Position numbers and translations under genes: made by a program. A stretch of DNA of 5,909 bases, taken from contig JBEKHI010000475.1 in assembly GCA_050012355.1 (NCBI GenBank), positions 1 to 5,909 of the forward strand, given 5' to 3'. Source of the stretch: JBEKHI01 sp050012355 (GTDB taxonomy: Bacteria > Actinomycetota > Actinomycetes > Streptosporangiales > Streptosporangiaceae). Under the pieces are notes generated by a model. The model did no database searches. It had not been told where the DNA came from and saw nothing but the letters and a program-made list of their open reading frames with translations. Of the stretch, positions 1 through 5,909 are shown in pieces; within the stretch, counting starts at the first letter, position 1; the number at the start of each line of letters is the position of its first letter.

Positions 1-679
1 GATCGCGGTGGGCGGCCCTGGCCTCGCGGATGGCGGCGCCCAGCGACCGGCCCAGGCTGATGGTCCCGGCGATCGCGGTGCGCTTCACGTCCCGGCCGGT
101 CATCGGATATTCGGCGATGTAGGCGACGCCGCCCATCCGGACCGCGAGCCCGCGGGCGAGCCATTCCATCCGCCGGTTGTCGTCGGTCTCGACGATCGCG
201 GTGCTGCCATCGCTGTCGCTGACGGCCATCGGGCAGGCGCTTACCCCGTACACGCCGAACGTTTCCATCTGCAGTTCGGGGAACGCGCGTCCCATGCCGT
301 CGGCGTCGACCACCGGCAAGCCGGTCTGGGCGGCGAGCGCCAGCGGGATCATGGAATTGATGCCGCCGCACTCGATCGGCATGATCGCGTCGGCCGACCG
401 GCCGAGTCTGCGTTCGAGCGTGCGGAGCGCCGTTAGTGTCTCCTGTCCGGAGGGCAGTTTCTCCACCATCACGGTGGGCGCGCCCATCAGCGCGACGGGG
501 ATGACGAACAGGTCGTCGTCGAGTTCGTCCGTCGCGAGCATCGTGATCTGGCCGCCGCTGCCCAGCCCCTGCTCTACGAGGAGCCTGCCGACGTACGGGT
601 CGCCGCCTCCTCCGGTGCCGAGCAGCGCCGCGCCCCGTGCGAGATCCCGCAGGTCGGAGGCACTAAGCGACCAGCTCAT
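1..679 (-). CDS. DUF917 (S-methyl-thiohydantoin desulfurase-like) protein, second copy, 3' end outside window
   Basis: The reading frame is open from an ATG at 679 to the left edge, giving 226 residues with no stop; the C-terminal third lies outside the window. It shows the N-terminal DUF917 signature: GTGGGGDPY at residues 21-29, MGAPTVMVEKLPSG at 65-78, ECGG-NS near 103-109 and VDADGMGRAFPELQM at 124-138. It aligns with the complete neighbouring DUF917 protein without internal gaps, about 54% identical (120 of 221 positions by hand), so it is a paralogue and not a broken copy. Its start overlaps the upstream stop by 4 bases (ATGA), and a strong ribosome site lies just before it, so the two should be made together. 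Some databases now name the family S-methyl-thiohydantoin desulfurase; the actual substrate here is unknown. Family membership is secure, function is not. Confidence 0.93.
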   Translation of the reverse strand, partial: MSWSLSASDLRDLARGAALLGTGGGGDPYVGRLLVEQGLGSGGQITMLATDELDDDLFVIPVALMGAPTVMVEKLPSGQETLTALRTLERRLGRSADAIMPIECGGINSMIPLALAAQTGLPVVDADGMGRAFPELQMETFGVYGVSACPMAVSDSDGSTAIVETDDNRRMEWLARGLAVRMGGVAYIAEYPMTGRDVKRTAIAGTISLGRSLGAAIREARAAHRD

Positions 680-1737
680 GAACCCTCCACCGGCTGGTAT
701 TCGTGGTCGTAGCCGAAGTATCCGGGGCCGACCAGCGCCAGCCCTTGCGGCGTCCGCCAGCGTGCGTCGCACGGAACGCCGAGGACACTGACCCGAAGGC
801 CGTAGCGGAGCGCCTCGGTGGTGACTGGTTCGCCGGTGTCGGTGTCCAGCACACAGATCAGGTCGGGGACGCTGGCGACGACCTTCCCGTCGCGCCGCGC
901 GACCAGGTGCTCGTTCTGGAACTCAAGCTCCAGGGTCGATCCGTCACCGGACAAGGCAGCGGTGCCGCGGGCGAAACCGGACGTCGTCCGCCTGGCGATG
1001 TCGGTGACCTTTCCGGTGAAGAGCAGTCGGCCGCTGAGTTCCTCCGCCGCGGCGGCCACCGGGTCGGCATGGGCCGCCCGGGCCCGCGCGACCACCGCGC
1101 CGAGCTGCTCGGCGCGGCTAAGGGTCCCCGCGACCATCGCCTCAGCGAGCTGGTCGCCACGCAGCACGTACTGCGCGGTCGTCGCCGAGCACCCCATCTC
1201 CACCGTGGCCGAGCGAGCCAGCCGTTCCGCCCAGTGGTTGTCGATGGTGCGGAGGATCGCGGTGTTGCCCTTCTCGTCGGCCAGCGCGAGCGGCGTCGTG
1301 GCGACGCCTGCCAGCGTGGGGAGCACCATCTGCAATTCGGGAAACGCGCGTCCCATCCCGTCCGCGTCCACCAGCGGCAGCCCGGTGAACGCGGCGGCGG
1401 CGAACGGGATCGTCGAGTTGACGCCGCCCGCCTCGATGCAGGCGATGTGCGTCGGGTGCCGTCCGAGCACCTCTCCGAGGGCGGCCAGCACCGCGGCGAT
1501 CTCGGTTCCCGACGGCAGCTTCTCCACCATCACCGTCGGCGCGCCCATCATCGCGACCGGCACCACTACCGCGTCCGGCGGAACCTCATCGATTTCCACG
1601 AGCGTGACCGGCCCGTGGGCGGCGATCGCCTGCTCGGCCAGCAGCCGGCCGATATACGGGTCGCCGCCTCCGCCGGTGCCCATGATGGCCGCGCCGCGCG
1701 CGATGTCCGCTATCTGGGAAGCCGAGATCTTACGCAT
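676..1737 (-). CDS. DUF917 (S-methyl-thiohydantoin desulfurase-like) protein, complete copy
   Basis: This is a 353-residue protein of normal DUF917 length. The N-terminal domain has RGAA-MGTGGGGDPY (residues 14-28), MGAPTVMVEKLPSG (64-77), EAGG-NS (102-108) and VDADGMGRAFPELQM (123-137). The C-terminal domain has SGFARGTA (253-260), a VPDLICVLDTDTGEPV strand region (290-305) and the closing GPGYFGYDHEYQPV (337-350). The frame is open far upstream inside the hydantoinase gene, but the ATG at 1737 is chosen because it aligns with the N-terminus of the second copy. That start overlaps the hydantoinase stop by 8 bases and has only a weak ribosome site, so translation is probably coupled. The family is linked to thiohydantoin or hydantoin chemistry, and some members are annotated as S-methyl-thiohydantoin desulfurase. 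Fold assignment is firm; the reaction is inferred from family and neighbours. Confidence 0.94.
   Translation of the reverse strand: MRKISASQIADIARGAAIMGTGGGGDPYIGRLLAEQAIAAHGPVTLVEIDEVPPDAVVVPVAMMGAPTVMVEKLPSGTEIAAVLAALGEVLGRHPTHIACIEAGGVNSTIPFAAAAFTGLPLVDADGMGRAFPELQMVLPTLAGVATTPLALADEKGNTAILRTIDNHWAERLARSATVEMGCSATTAQYVLRGDQLAEAMVAGTLSRAEQLGAVVARARAAHADPVAAAAEELSGRLLFTGKVTDIARRTTSGFARGTAALSGDGSTLELEFQNEHLVARRDGKVVASVPDLICVLDTDTGEPVTTEALRYGLRVSVLGVPCDARWRTPQGLALVGPGYFGYDHEYQPVEGS
683..688 (-). promoter_or_regulatory. Ribosome binding site of second DUF917 gene
   Basis: On the minus strand GGAGGG lies 3 bases before the ATG at 679, within the last codons of the upstream DUF917 gene. It supports that ATG as the true start of the second copy. 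Confidence 0.7.
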
Positions 1738-3283
1738 GGGCCGGGTCCAGATGGAGTTCGCCGATGGCCTTGACCCGTACCCGGACCGCGTTCCCCGGCA
1801 GGTAAGAGATCGGTACCTCGTCGACCTCGACGATACGGGCATCCTGCGGCTTGGCCCCGGCCGCGACCGCCCGGTCCACCGCCTCGGCTTTCGCCTGTTC
1901 AAGGACCTGTTCCCTGGTCTGCGCGCCCAGCGCGAAGATGCGGTCGACTTCGCCGCCCACCTGAGCGATCGCCGCGCCGATGGCGTTAGCGACCGCGAAG
2001 TGCGCGGGCCGGTGCACGGCGAGCGCGCCTGGCAGTGAGTCGGGAACGAGGATTGAACCGCCGCCGACCGCGACCACCGGAAGCGGCTGCGGTGAGGTCC
2101 GCATCCGGTCAAGGACCTCGGCCATCCGCCTCTCGATCGTCGCGAGGCCGTCTCGCACCAACCCGCGGGGCAGGTCGGCGACGAGGGCCGGGTCGCCGAT
2201 CGACGCGTTCCCGGCGGCTACCGCCAGGTCGGTGGCGGTGAGGGTGTCGCCGCCGAAGACCAGTGCCCGGGTGGTGAGCTCGTAGCCAACGCTTTCCGGC
2301 CCGACGCTCACTGGTGAGGAGGTAACAAGGCTGCCGCCGCCGATGCCGATGCTGAGCACGTCCGGCATCCGGAAGTTGCTGCGCACGCCGCCGATGTCCA
2401 CCTCGGTGGTCGCTTCCCTCGGGAAGCCGCGCGCGAGCACCCCGACGTCGCTGGTGGTCCCGCCGACGTCGATCACCGCGCAGTCGCTGAGCCCGGACAG
2501 GAAGGCCGCGCCGCGCATCGAGTTGGTCGGCCCGGACGCGAATGTGGCGACCGGGTAGTGCCGCGCGTACTCGACGTCCATCAGGGTGCCGTCGTTCTGG
2601 GACAGGTAGAGCGGCGCCGTGATGCCGACGGTCGCGAGCGCGGCGGCGAAGGCGTCCGCGATCTGCTCCGCGAGCCCGCGCAGGCACGCGTTGACGATCG
2701 TCGCGTTCTCCCGCTCGAGCAGCCCGATCCGGCCGATCTGATGCGACAGGCTGACGTGCAGATCCGGCAGTTCGCGAAGAAGGATGTCGGCCGCCCGCTG
2801 TTCGTACTCGGCGTTGACGGGCGAGAAGACCGATGAGATCGCGACCGTCCCGATGTTCTTCGCGGCCAGGTCGTCGGCGACGCGGCGCAGTTCGCTCTCG
2901 TCCAGCGGCGCGATCGTGCGCCCGTCGAACTCGTGGCCGCCGTGGCACATGTAAACGTGCCCGCCGAGCGCCTCGACCAGTCGCTCCGGCCAGTCCACCA
3001 TCGGCGGCAGCGCCTTGGTGGCCGGCAGCGCCAGCCGGATCGCCGCGGTGGGCGCGAGCCGGCGAGCCTCGACGATGGCATTGGTGAAGTGCGTGGTGCC
3101 GATCATGACGGCGCGTACCTCTGCCGGGCTGAAGTTCCGGGCGGCAGCCAGCCCGGTGATCGCCGCGACGATGCCGGACGTGACATCGCTCGTCGTGGCG
3201 GTCTTCACCTCGGCGAGCACCGCGACGCCGTCCATCAGCACCGCGTCGGTGTTGGTACCGCCCACGTCTATGCCGATACGCAT
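1730..3283 (-). CDS. Hydantoinase A/oxoprolinase family protein (short form)
   Basis: This 517-residue protein belongs to the ASKHA-fold family of N-methylhydantoinase A, 5-oxoprolinase and acetone carboxylase subunits, which use ATP to activate a ring amide or ketone. Visible motifs are IDVGGTNTD (residues 5-13, phosphate 1), GTTHFTNAI (62-70), GGHEFDGRTI (115-124), SGPTNSMRGAA (250-260), the second phosphate motif DVGGTTSDVG (272-281), GIGGGSLV (313-320) and VGGGS (406-410). All nucleotide-binding glycines and acidic residues look intact. It is shorter than the classical HyuA of roughly 690 residues, and no HyuB-type partner follows; two DUF917 genes do. The start at 3283 lies inside the permease gene (16-base overlap) behind a strong ribosome site. 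It probably opens or phosphorylates a hydantoin-like ring together with the DUF917 proteins; the substrate is unknown. Confidence 0.93.
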   Translation of the reverse strand: MRIGIDVGGTNTDAVLMDGVAVLAEVKTATTSDVTSGIVAAITGLAAARNFSPAEVRAVMIGTTHFTNAIVEARRLAPTAAIRLALPATKALPPMVDWPERLVEALGGHVYMCHGGHEFDGRTIAPLDESELRRVADDLAAKNIGTVAISSVFSPVNAEYEQRAADILLRELPDLHVSLSHQIGRIGLLERENATIVNACLRGLAEQIADAFAAALATVGITAPLYLSQNDGTLMDVEYARHYPVATFASGPTNSMRGAAFLSGLSDCAVIDVGGTTSDVGVLARGFPREATTEVDIGGVRSNFRMPDVLSIGIGGGSLVTSSPVSVGPESVGYELTTRALVFGGDTLTATDLAVAAGNASIGDPALVADLPRGLVRDGLATIERRMAEVLDRMRTSPQPLPVVAVGGGSILVPDSLPGALAVHRPAHFAVANAIGAAIAQVGGEVDRIFALGAQTREQVLEQAKAEAVDRAVAAGAKPQDARIVEVDEVPISYLPGNAVRVRVKAIGELHLDPAHA

Positions 3284-4623
3284 GCTTCCTCCTTACCGAG
3301 GCCCTTGGTCAGGCCGAGTCGTCCAGCCACCGCGTATCCCGCGAAGGCCACCACGAGAGCGTTCAGCGCCGGGATGCCCCAGTGCACGTATTCGCCGATG
3401 AGGGACGCGGCGGCCCATACGACGAGCGTGGCGGGGACCCACGATGGCGCCGACGCCGGGATGGTTCCGTCTGCGCGACTGGCATCGAGCGCGGGCCGCC
3501 AGCGGCGGACGACGAAGTACTCAGCCACCATGATCCCCGCGATCGGGGGGATAACTACGCCGAGCGTCTCGAGGAATCCCTCGAAGTGACCGAGGATGCC
3601 CGCGGCGGACAGGATCGTCCCGACCACGCCGATGACGAGCGTGCTGACCCCGCGGCCGAGCCTGCGGCGGAATACCTGGTCGGCGAGGTTCACGAAGCCG
3701 AGCGACGACGAGTACAGGTTCCAGTCGTTGATCTTGAGCGTGGCGGCGATCAGGATGATGGTGCCGACCGCGCCCGACGTCGAGTAAACGATCGTTAGCA
3801 CGTTGTCCGACCCGACCGCGTGCGCGAGCAAGACCCCGATCAGCCCGATGCAGTACTCGCCGAGGGTGATGCCGATGACGGTCTGCTTGACCACGTCGCC
3901 AATGCTCCGGTTGAACCTGGTCATGTCCGGCGTGATCACGGCGCCGACGATGAATCCGCCCGCCACCAGTGTCGTCGCCGCGCCCATGGACAAGTGGACG
4001 CCGGGTGCCGCGGACGAGACCAGCGCGCTCAGCGAGTGCTTGGTCAGCTCCTTGCCGATGGACCACGCGCACAGCGCGATGAATAGCGGCACCGTGATGT
4101 AGGCGGTCCAGGTCATGGAGGTGAACCCGTAGACGACGATGGCGGTGACACCGAGCCCGGCGATGACCGACCACACCCACAGTGGGGGCCCGCCGATCAG
4201 CGTTTGCAGGCCGGAGGCGAACACCGCGTTCTGGATGCCGAACCAGCCGACCAGGCTGATCGTGATGATCAGGCCGATCAGCGCCGAGCCGTACCGGCCG
4301 AAACCCGACCAGCGGGCCAGCATCGAGGTGGACAGCCCCTCGCGCATGCCCGCTATTCCTACGAAGATCGCGACCACCTCGAGGATCACCGCTCCGAGGG
4401 TGATGGCGAGAACCGCGGGCCAGAATTTCATGCCGACACCGAGCGTCGCGCCGAGCAGGAACTGGGAGAGTGCGGACATCTGCCCGAACCGCTGTACCGC
4501 GACCGAGCCCCAGGAGTAGCGCGCACCCTCGGGGACGCGACGCAGTGAGTAGTCGTCGTGGCCGATGTCCGCCTGTCCGGTTCCGTCGTGGACAGCGGTG
4601 TCTGTCGTGTTTGTCGTTGCCAT
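3268..4623 (-). CDS. NCS1-family purine/cytosine/hydantoin permease (CodB/Mhp1-like)
   Basis: This 451-residue inner-membrane transporter has about twelve hydrophobic segments, roughly between residues 50 and 435. The hydrophilic N-terminus carries the NCS1 entry motif DDYSLRRVP (23-31) followed by the helix-1 stretch RFGQMSALSQFLLGATLG (45-62). Other family marks are WFGIQ (127-131), TPDMTRFNRS (231-240) and NDWNLYSSSLGF (299-310), the last two typical of the CodB branch. In the hydantoin permease Mhp1, Trp117 stacks on the hydantoin ring and Gln121 hydrogen-bonds it; Trp127 and Gln131 here have the same spacing, although this pair is shared by other NCS1 members. Transport is expected to be coupled to a cation. 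The ATG at 4623 has GGAG six bases upstream. The neighbours suggest a hydantoin-like or cyclic ureide substrate, but cytosine or another nucleobase cannot be excluded. Confidence 0.93.
   Translation of the reverse strand: MATTNTTDTAVHDGTGQADIGHDDYSLRRVPEGARYSWGSVAVQRFGQMSALSQFLLGATLGVGMKFWPAVLAITLGAVILEVVAIFVGIAGMREGLSTSMLARWSGFGRYGSALIGLIITISLVGWFGIQNAVFASGLQTLIGGPPLWVWSVIAGLGVTAIVVYGFTSMTWTAYITVPLFIALCAWSIGKELTKHSLSALVSSAAPGVHLSMGAATTLVAGGFIVGAVITPDMTRFNRSIGDVVKQTVIGITLGEYCIGLIGVLLAHAVGSDNVLTIVYSTSGAVGTIILIAATLKINDWNLYSSSLGFVNLADQVFRRRLGRGVSTLVIGVVGTILSAAGILGHFEGFLETLGVVIPPIAGIMVAEYFVVRRWRPALDASRADGTIPASAPSWVPATLVVWAAASLIGEYVHWGIPALNALVVAFAGYAVAGRLGLTKGLGKEEACVSA
3288..3294 (-). promoter_or_regulatory. 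Ribosome binding site of hydantoinase A gene
   Basis: On the minus strand AAGGAGG lies 4 bases before the ATG at 3283. It is embedded in the last codons of the permease, where it encodes Lys-Glu-Glu. This near-perfect anti-16S match fixes the hydantoinase start. Confidence 0.8.
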
Positions 4624-4757
4624 GGGTCACTCCACGCCGTCGGTTGCCTAGGTGGCGGCACTGCCTTGTGTGGCGACCCTAAGTGACTCCGACCAGGTGG
4701 TGAATGTGCGCATAGCCCATCGGAGGCGTGCTGAGTGTGCGTCCGGCACAGTCCGGG
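4624..4757. other. Intergenic gap between pepE and permease
   Basis: This is the only real non-coding stretch, 134 bases. A small inverted repeat (TGTGC at 4736-4740 and GCACA at 4746-4750, with a 5-base loop) lies 7 bases beyond the pepE stop, but it has no T-run, so it is at best a weak terminator. GTCCGG is directly repeated at 4741 and 4751, and GGCACTGCC at 4657-4665 is a short palindrome with a one-base centre. No convincing -35/-10 pair was seen. The gap could hold a second promoter or an operator for the transport block, but nothing proves it. Confidence 0.5.
4630..4633 (-). promoter_or_regulatory. Ribosome binding site of NCS1 permease gene
   Basis: On the minus strand GGAG stands 6 bases before the ATG at 4623. 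It supports this start for the first gene after the intergenic gap. Confidence 0.55.
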
Positions 4758-5492
4758 TTACGCCCGCGTGTCGAAGTGCGGGTGAACCCCGAGCAGCAGC
4801 GATACGTCGGCTCTCGCCGGGAGATCTCGTGGCTCAGCGTTACGAGTGAACAACCGTCCGCCAGCCAAGCCGCCGATCGTCGCGGTGCTGCCACTGATGC
4901 GCAGCCAGCTGCCTTCGCGCAGGCCGAGCACCGGGACGTCGTTCTCCTCGAGGAACTCAGCGATCCGCGCCTGCCTGGTCTCACCCATGTGCCGGCTGGA
5001 CGGGTCGGGATCGATGTAGTGCGGGTTGATCTGGAACGGGACCAGCCTGAGCGCCTGAAACGAACGTGGCTCGACGATGGGCATGTCGTTCGAGGTGCGC
5101 AGCGACGGGCAGGCCATGTTGGTCCCCGCGCTGGCACCGAGATAGGGCATTCCGGTCAGTACGCGTTGCCTGATGGCCTCGACGAGGTCCAGCCGCTGCA
5201 GTTCGGCGAGCAACCGGAAGGAGTTGCCCCCGCCGATGAACAGGGCCTCGGCCCGCTGCACTTCGGCGAGCGGAGCGGTCGCCTCATCCAGCCCGGTAAC
5301 GGTAATGCCCGCCGGTTCCAGTGCCGCTCGTACCCGCGCCGTGTAGCCACCCTGGTCGGCCAGCGCATACGGCACGAACAGCAGGTGGCGCCGCCCGCCA
5401 AGCGTCTCCGCCACGGCATCGAGCGCGTGCCCCAGGAAGGTACCGCCGTAGCCGGTGGAATTGGATAGCAGCAGCAGTTCGATGGGGGTCAT
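4758..5492 (-). CDS. pepE: Peptidase E, alpha-aspartyl dipeptidase (family S51)
   Basis: This 244-residue cytoplasmic serine peptidase hydrolyses dipeptides with N-terminal aspartate. The length is close to that of enterobacterial PepE, about 230 residues. The nucleophile elbow GASAGTN puts the serine at residue 121, His158 lies in INPHY, and Glu193 in LREGSW. These align almost number for number with the Ser120-His157-Glu192 triad described for Salmonella PepE. Further family marks are SNSTGYGG (10-17), FIGGGNSFRLL (85-95), Asp136 in SNDMPI, and GLAGG (208-212). No signal peptide is seen. The ATG at 5492 overlaps the DUF1177 stop by 4 bases and has no clear ribosome site, so translation is probably coupled. 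Its place beside ring-opening enzymes suggests that it trims an aspartyl product or recycles one. Cyanophycinase and other S51 relatives are alternatives, but the fit to PepE is better. Confidence 0.92.
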   Translation of the reverse strand: MTPIELLLLSNSTGYGGTFLGHALDAVAETLGGRRHLLFVPYALADQGGYTARVRAALEPAGITVTGLDEATAPLAEVQRAEALFIGGGNSFRLLAELQRLDLVEAIRQRVLTGMPYLGASAGTNMACPSLRTSNDMPIVEPRSFQALRLVPFQINPHYIDPDPSSRHMGETRQARIAEFLEENDVPVLGLREGSWLRISGSTATIGGLAGGRLFTRNAEPRDLPARADVSLLLGVHPHFDTRA

Positions 5493-5909
5493 CGTTTCTG
5501 CAGGTGTGTCATGGTCCCGTACAACCCGATCAGTTCGGCCAGCTCTCCTTGATCATGAAAGCATATGGCCCCGCGTCCGAAGCCCTTGGCCGTCTCCACG
5601 CAGAACCGCACCGCCGACGCGACAACGCCCGGGTCGGTGGCGCCGGTCGCTGACCCTGGCACCACGCTCTCCGTGGTGATGGCGACCCCGGTCACCGGGG
5701 CGGCTGTGCCGGTCGCTGGCTGGAGAATGCTGTTCAGGTGGTAGATCCCGTTCCCGTAAGGGGTGATGTCCTGCATGGTGATGGGCAGCACCGCGGCCGG
5801 CCGCCCGGTTACCCAGGAGGCGATGTCCAGCAGATCCTCGCTGACCCGCAGGATCCAGCCCTGGCAGACGGTGGGCGTGATCGCGAAGCCGGAATGGTTG
5901 CAGATCCTG
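5489..5909 (-). CDS. DUF1177 family protein, 5' end outside window
   Basis: The frame is open from the right edge to a TGA at 5489, giving the last 139 residues; the true start lies beyond the window. A GTG at 5791 is not the start, because family-like sequence continues upstream of it: NHSGFAITPTV and ILRVSEDLLDI. The hallmark block PITMQDITPYGNGIYHLNSI lies at residues 42-61 of the fragment, followed by GVAITTESVVPG, a helix with RFCVETAKGFG, and the C-terminal LYGTMTHLQ. DUF1177 proteins are usually about 300 residues and have no established reaction; from general knowledge of the family they tend to lie near transporters, DUF917 proteins, AroM-like proteins and peptidases. It is coupled to pepE by an ATGA overlap. 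Family assignment is from recognised sequence; function is unknown. Confidence 0.88.
   Translation of the reverse strand, partial: RICNHSGFAITPTVCQGWILRVSEDLLDIASWVTGRPAAVLPITMQDITPYGNGIYHLNSILQPATGTAAPVTGVAITTESVVPGSATGATDPGVVASAVRFCVETAKGFGRGAICFHDQGELAELIGLYGTMTHLQKR

Noticed and set aside
703..2038. Long plus-strand open frames (703-1773 and 818-2038) opposite the DUF917 and hydantoinase genes
   Set aside because: They are antisense to well-supported genes, their translations are Arg/Gly/Ser-rich with no recognisable domain, and long chance frames are expected in high-GC coding DNA.
1738..2112. Upstream extension of the complete DUF917 gene to an ATG at 2112
   Set aside because: The extra 125 residues lie inside the hydantoinase gene in another frame and look non-native. 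The second DUF917 copy starts at the position matching the ATG at 1737.
2933..3589. Plus-strand frame of 218 codons across the hydantoinase-permease junction
   Set aside because: It is antisense to two genes with intact motifs and shows no domain or plausible ribosome site.
3521..4630. A 369-codon minus-strand frame starting 7 bases upstream of the permease ATG
   Set aside because: It overlaps the permease in another frame and yields an Arg/His-rich translation without family features, whereas the permease frame gives a clean twelve-segment NCS1 protein.
4736..4750. Rho-independent terminator after pepE
   Set aside because: The stem is only 5 bp and no T-run follows on the minus strand, so it was noted in the gap entry but not called as a terminator.
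5489..5791. DUF1177 as a complete 100-residue protein starting at GTG 5791
   Set aside because: The frame stays open to the window edge and the upstream codons encode family-like sequence, so the gene is truncated by the window and not short.

Overview
This is high-GC DNA with codons ending mostly in G or C, which suggests an actinobacterium. That assignment rests on base composition and protein style, and no species can be named. Every supported gene lies on the minus strand, so transcription runs from right to left. Almost the whole window is coding, and no plus-strand gene, RNA gene, mobile element or CRISPR array could be supported.

In transcription order the genes are: a DUF1177 protein cut by the right edge (5909-5489); PepE, a Ser-His-Glu aspartyl dipeptidase (5492-4758); a 134-base gap; a CodB/Mhp1-like NCS1 permease (4623-3268); a short hydantoinase A/oxoprolinase protein (3283-1730); a complete DUF917 protein (1737-676); and a second DUF917 protein (679-1) cut by the left edge. 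Adjacent genes overlap by 4, 16, 8 and 4 bases, so there are two tightly coupled blocks, DUF1177-pepE and permease-hydantoinase-DUF917-DUF917, separated only by the short gap.

The set reads as an uptake and catabolism operon for a small nitrogen heterocycle, possibly a hydantoin, thiohydantoin or related cyclic ureide. NCS1 permeases carry cytosine, allantoin or hydantoins. The hydantoinase A/oxoprolinase family opens such rings with ATP. The DUF917 family is now annotated in places as S-methyl-thiohydantoin desulfurase. PepE cleaves dipeptides with N-terminal aspartate, and DUF1177 has no known function. The substrate is inferred, not shown.

The most notable points are the tandem pair of DUF917 paralogues, about 54% identical over 221 residues by hand alignment, and a hydantoinase A subunit with no HyuB-type partner in view, its place being taken by the DUF917 pair. 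No regulator is visible, and the operon continues beyond both ends.
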